From the NCBI RefSeq assembly GCF_900233005.1, contig NZ_LT960611.1, positions 558,001 to 622,000 on the forward strand: 64,000 bases of DNA. Reading direction: 5' to 3'. The position numbers were made by a program, and so were the translations under genes. The DNA comes from Vibrio tapetis subsp. tapetis. GTDB lineage: Bacteria; Pseudomonadota; Gammaproteobacteria; Enterobacterales; Vibrionaceae. Shown in pieces: positions 60,791 to 64,000 of the stretch (the first letter of the stretch is position 1; the number at the start of each line of letters is the position of its first letter). The notes under the pieces were generated by a model. It worked only from the letters and a program-made list of their open reading frames with translations. It did not search any database and was not told the DNA's origin.

Positions 60791-63397
60791 ATGGCTCAGA
60801 ATCCTCAAGCCAAATACCGTAAAGATTACCAATCTCCAGAATTTACCATTTCTCACCTCGATCTTACCTTTGATCTTTATGACACCGAAACGATCGTTAC
60901 TGCGATTTCTAACGTAAAAAAATTAAAACAAAGCAGTACGTTATTGTTAGACGGTGATGATCTTGTTCTTAAAGCGGTAAAGGTAAATGGAGAAGACTGG
61001 AAAGATTACCAAGAACTCACGAGTCAGCTTGAAATCAACAATCTTCCTGATGAGTTCGAGTTAACGATTGAAACTCAAATTGACCCAACGGCTAATACGG
61101 TACTGGAAGGTTTGTACAAGTCAGGCGGTGCATTTTGTACTCAGTGTGAAGCTGAAGGGTTCCGTCGAATTACTTACTATCTAGATCGCCCCGATGTTTT
61201 GGCCATCTTCACAACAACGGTTATTGCAGACAAAAAAGAGAACCCATTCTTACTCAGTAATGGCAACCGTGTTGAAGAAGGCGAGGCTGACAATGGCCGT
61301 CATTGGGTCAAATGGAATGACCCACATCCCAAACCTGCGTATCTATTTGCTTTAGTGGCTGGTGACTTTGATGTGTTGAGCGATAGCTACACGACAAGTT
61401 CTGGCAGAAACGTTGCACTGGAGATCTTTGTTGATAAAGGTAATCTTGATAGAGCGCCTCACGCGATGACCTCTCTTATCAATTCGATGAAGTGGGATGA
61501 AGAACGATTCGGTCTTGAATACGATCTTGATATCTACATGATCGTCGCGGTTGATTTCTTTAATATGGGCGCAATGGAAAACAAAGGCTTAAATGTTTTC
61601 AACTCTAAGTTTGTATTGGCGAATGAAAAAACCGCAACCGATACTGACTACCTTGGCATCGAAGCCGTAATCGGGCATGAGTACTTTCATAACTGGACAG
61701 GTAACCGAGTGACATGTCGTGACTGGTTCCAACTGAGCTTGAAAGAAGGCCTAACCGTATTCCGCGATCAAGAATTTTCTTCTGATCTAGGTTCTCGTTC
61801 TGTTAACCGTATTAGCAATGTACGTACAATTCGTGGCCCTCAGTTTGCTGAAGATGCGAGCCCAATGTCTCACCCAATTCGTCCTGAAAAAGTGATAGAA
61901 ATGAATAACTTCTATACGCTAACAGTGTATGAAAAGGGCAGTGAAGTGATTCGCATGATGCACACCTTGCTTGGCGAAGACAAATTCCAAAAAGGCATGA
62001 AACTGTACTTTGAGCGCCATGATGGTACAGCTGCAACCTGTGAAGATTTTGTACTAGCAATGGAAGAAGCTTCCGGTGTTGATCTTAAGCAGTTCCGTTT
62101 ATGGTATAGCCAGTCTGGCACTCCACTTGTTAAAGCGACCAGCCAATATAATGAGAGCGACAGTACTTTCTCATTAACCTTGACGCAATCAACACCAGCG
62201 ACGCCAGATCAAAGTGATAAACAGCCGCTTCATATTCCTATGAACGTAGAATTGTATGCACAATCTGGTGACGTTTTTGAGTTACGCCGTAACGGTTTAG
62301 TAAGTGGTAACGTTTTAGACTTTACCGAGCAAGAACAAACGTTTGTGTTTGAAGGGATTAGTAGCGAACCCGTTGTTTCTTTGCTACGCGAGTTTTCCGC
62401 TCCGGTCAAATTAGAGTACAGCTATCAAGATGCTGACCTGATGTTCTTAATGGTAAATGCGAAGAACGATTTTGCTCGCTGGGACGCTGGTCAAATGTTA
62501 CTGGCTAAATACATTAAGTTGAATGTAGCACGTGAACAAGCAGGCGAAAACTTCGAGCTACCAAGCTCGGTTGTGGATGCTTTCCGTGGTGTATTACTTG
62601 ATGCATCTTTGGAGCAGGCATTCATTGCTGAAGTACTCACCTTACCAAGTGAAAACGAAGTAGCAGGTTGGTTTAAGCCAGTCGATGTGGATGCGATCAA
62701 TCACGTTCTTCATTCGATTAAGAAAACATTTGCCACTGAAATGGTCGAAGAGCTTTCTGCAACTTATCATTCATTAAAGCAAAACGGCTATAGTATTGAT
62801 CATGATTCTATTGGTCGACGTGCATTGCGAAACAAGTGCCTGGGCTATTTAGCACTGACTGAAATTGGCAACCAAACCGTTGTTGATCAGTTTGCACAAG
62901 CGACAAACATGACGGATACGATGGCAGCATTAGCGAGTGCAAATCAGGCGCAATTGCCTTGCCGAGCCGAGATGATGCAGTCGTTCAGTGATGAGTGGGA
63001 ACATGACGGTTTGGTAATGGACAAGTGGTTCATGTTGCAGGGAACGAACCCAGCACATGATGCACTGCCGGTTATCAAACAAACTATGTCCCATAAAGCG
63101 TTTGATTTGAAAAACCCGAACCGTACACGCAACTTAGTCGGTAGTTTCTTTGCGAACAACCCAGTTCATTTCCACGCAAAAGATGGCAGCGGTTATGCTT
63201 TTGCCGGTGAGATTTTAGCTCAACTGAATAAGAGTAACCCGCAGGTAGCTTCGCGTTTAATTGATCCACTTCTGAAGTACCGCAACTACGACGAATCTCG
63301 TCAACAGTTAATGCGTACCGAGCTAGAAAACATCGCTAAGCTGGACAATTTAGCGAAAGACTTGTTCGAAAAAGTGACCAAAGCGTTAGAGCAATAA
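60791..63397 (+). CDS. pepN: Aminopeptidase N
   Basis: 868 residues, close to the 870 of E. coli PepN. M1 zinc aminopeptidase: substrate motif GAMENKGLNVFNS (about 259-271) and zinc site HEYFHNWTGNRVTC...LKEGLT (about 296-320, HExxH plus a distant Glu). The N-terminal beta domain begins MAQNPQAKYRKDYQSPEF, and the C-terminal helical domain is complete. Removes N-terminal residues from peptides in the cytoplasm. A DUF2835 gene follows. Confidence 0.97.
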   Translation: MAQNPQAKYRKDYQSPEFTISHLDLTFDLYDTETIVTAISNVKKLKQSSTLLLDGDDLVLKAVKVNGEDWKDYQELTSQLEINNLPDEFELTIETQIDPTANTVLEGLYKSGGAFCTQCEAEGFRRITYYLDRPDVLAIFTTTVIADKKENPFLLSNGNRVEEGEADNGRHWVKWNDPHPKPAYLFALVAGDFDVLSDSYTTSSGRNVALEIFVDKGNLDRAPHAMTSLINSMKWDEERFGLEYDLDIYMIVAVDFFNMGAMENKGLNVFNSKFVLANEKTATDTDYLGIEAVIGHEYFHNWTGNRVTCRDWFQLSLKEGLTVFRDQEFSSDLGSRSVNRISNVRTIRGPQFAEDASPMSHPIRPEKVIEMNNFYTLTVYEKGSEVIRMMHTLLGEDKFQKGMKLYFERHDGTAATCEDFVLAMEEASGVDLKQFRLWYSQSGTPLVKATSQYNESDSTFSLTLTQSTPATPDQSDKQPLHIPMNVELYAQSGDVFELRRNGLVSGNVLDFTEQEQTFVFEGISSEPVVSLLREFSAPVKLEYSYQDADLMFLMVNAKNDFARWDAGQMLLAKYIKLNVAREQAGENFELPSSVVDAFRGVLLDASLEQAFIAEVLTLPSENEVAGWFKPVDVDAINHVLHSIKKTFATEMVEELSATYHSLKQNGYSIDHDSIGRRALRNKCLGYLALTEIGNQTVVDQFAQATNMTDTMAALASANQAQLPCRAEMMQSFSDEWEHDGLVMDKWFMLQGTNPAHDALPVIKQTMSHKAFDLKNPNRTRNLVGSFFANNPVHFHAKDGSGYAFAGEILAQLNKSNPQVASRLIDPLLKYRNYDESRQQLMRTELENIAKLDNLAKDLFEKVTKALEQ

Positions 63398-63525
63398 TAG
63401 CGGGTGCACAAGTGACTAAGTCATAATGATAGGCGCTAATTCGTAATCGTTGTAAAATGGATTAGCGTCATCTTTCTATTAAAATCTTTCTACCAGAAAC
63501 CAAACCAAGGAGTAAAAACAGCGGC

Positions 63526-63744
63526 ATGAACCAGTACCATTTTTCAATCAGTATTCCTTATCATGAATTTCTGCAACATTATTCTGGTAGTGCTGCCAGT
63601 GTGGTTGTCTTTACCGATCAAAGATTAAGGCTTCAGTTGCCTGCTACTAGGTTCAGACCTTTTTTAACACAAATTGGCGTGAAAGGACGCTTTAGACTCA
63701 CAACTGACCATAATAATAAGTTTGTTAAGTTAGAAGCTCTGTAA
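63526..63744 (+). CDS. DUF2835 family protein
   Basis: 72 residues, full family length: QYHFSISIPYHEFLQHYSG, VVVFTDQRLRLQLPATRFRP, FLTQIGVKGRFRLTTD. Small beta-rich protein of unknown role found next to pepN in vibrios. Preceded by AAGGAG. 240 bases of AT-rich leader follow before the next gene. Confidence 0.88.
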   Translation: MNQYHFSISIPYHEFLQHYSGSAASVVVFTDQRLRLQLPATRFRPFLTQIGVKGRFRLTTDHNNKFVKLEAL

Positions 63745-63984
63745 ATTTACTGAATTTCAGTTAGTTAAATAGGCATCTAAATCACACTATTCAACATTTC
63801 CCTCCAACACTTCAGTTTTCTTGTAACCTTTTGTCAATATTACTTTTACAATAATAGGTGGAGATACCACATTGCGTAACCGCAAGACTCTATTATGATT
63901 ATTGATACATACGAGTATTTGATAATCGAAGCGAATGATCGCGATTTATTGGCAACCACTACTATTCTAAGATTGGAGCGTTTT

Positions 63985-64000
63985 ATGGCCGCACGAGAAA
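63985..64000 (+). CDS. Start of next gene, possibly NAD-glutamate dehydrogenase (partial)
   Basis: ATG at 63985 preceded by TTGGAG gives MAARE up to the window edge. In Vibrio genomes the gene after pepN and DUF2835 is, from memory, the large NAD-specific glutamate dehydrogenase, whose N-terminus begins similarly. Five residues cannot prove it. Confidence 0.35.

Overview
The window looks like a Vibrio chromosome segment. The evidence is gene order and protein similarity: a tyrosine-catabolism operon hpd-hmgA-fahA-maiA, the block letA-letB-rsmF beside msrC-proQ-prc, and pepN followed by a DUF2835 gene and the start of what is probably the NAD-glutamate dehydrogenase gene. No rRNA, tRNA or CRISPR array was seen.

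Positions 1-20900 are an accessory defence island, visibly more AT-rich than the rest. It is a single-strand DNA phosphorothioation (Ssp) locus. On the plus strand it holds the last codons of an sspB-like gene, sspC (broken by a one-base deletion), sspD (PAPS-reductase-like sulfurtransferase), a DUF262 protein whose C-terminal nuclease motif has decayed, an SF2 helicase with an N-terminal phospholipase-D-like domain, a 76-residue protein, a DndD-like SMC/Rad50-type ATPase and a 149-residue Dnd-associated protein. On the minus strand lie sspA (cysteine desulfurase) and a second DUF262-DUF1524 (SspE-like) gene, which an IS4-family element cuts near its 26th codon. Further on are a phosphorothioation-associated putative methyltransferase with an overlapping partner gene, a decayed second copy of the methyltransferase 3' end, and a YeeE/YedE-type sulfur permease. 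With SspC frameshifted and the intact-motif SspE interrupted, this copy of the system may be partly or wholly inactive.

Positions 17200-24430 also carry two related cassettes ending in paralogous ankyrin-type membrane proteins. One follows an unknown 152-residue protein. The other follows a signal-less class 3 lipase and looks like an effector-immunity pair.

Positions 24500-40150 are sensory, transport and hypothetical genes: an Amt ammonium transporter fused to a histidine kinase, a PAS chemoreceptor with an internal TGA, a secreted solute-binding protein, a DUF2726/zinc-finger protein, a chemotaxis-like helical protein overlapping a metallo-beta-lactamase-fold oxygen-sensor-like protein, a C4-dicarboxylate antiporter (Dcu), a PepT-like peptidase and an SH3 protein. 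Several intergenic regions carry short tandem repeats.

Positions 40300-64000 are mostly housekeeping: homogentisate pathway with a candidate TyrR box, YajQ, DAHP synthase, a PEP-synthase C-terminal-like protein, DUF4442, CvfB, RsmF, LetAB, free-methionine-sulfoxide reductase, ProQ, Prc, a secreted hypothetical with a CRP-like site, PepN and DUF2835.
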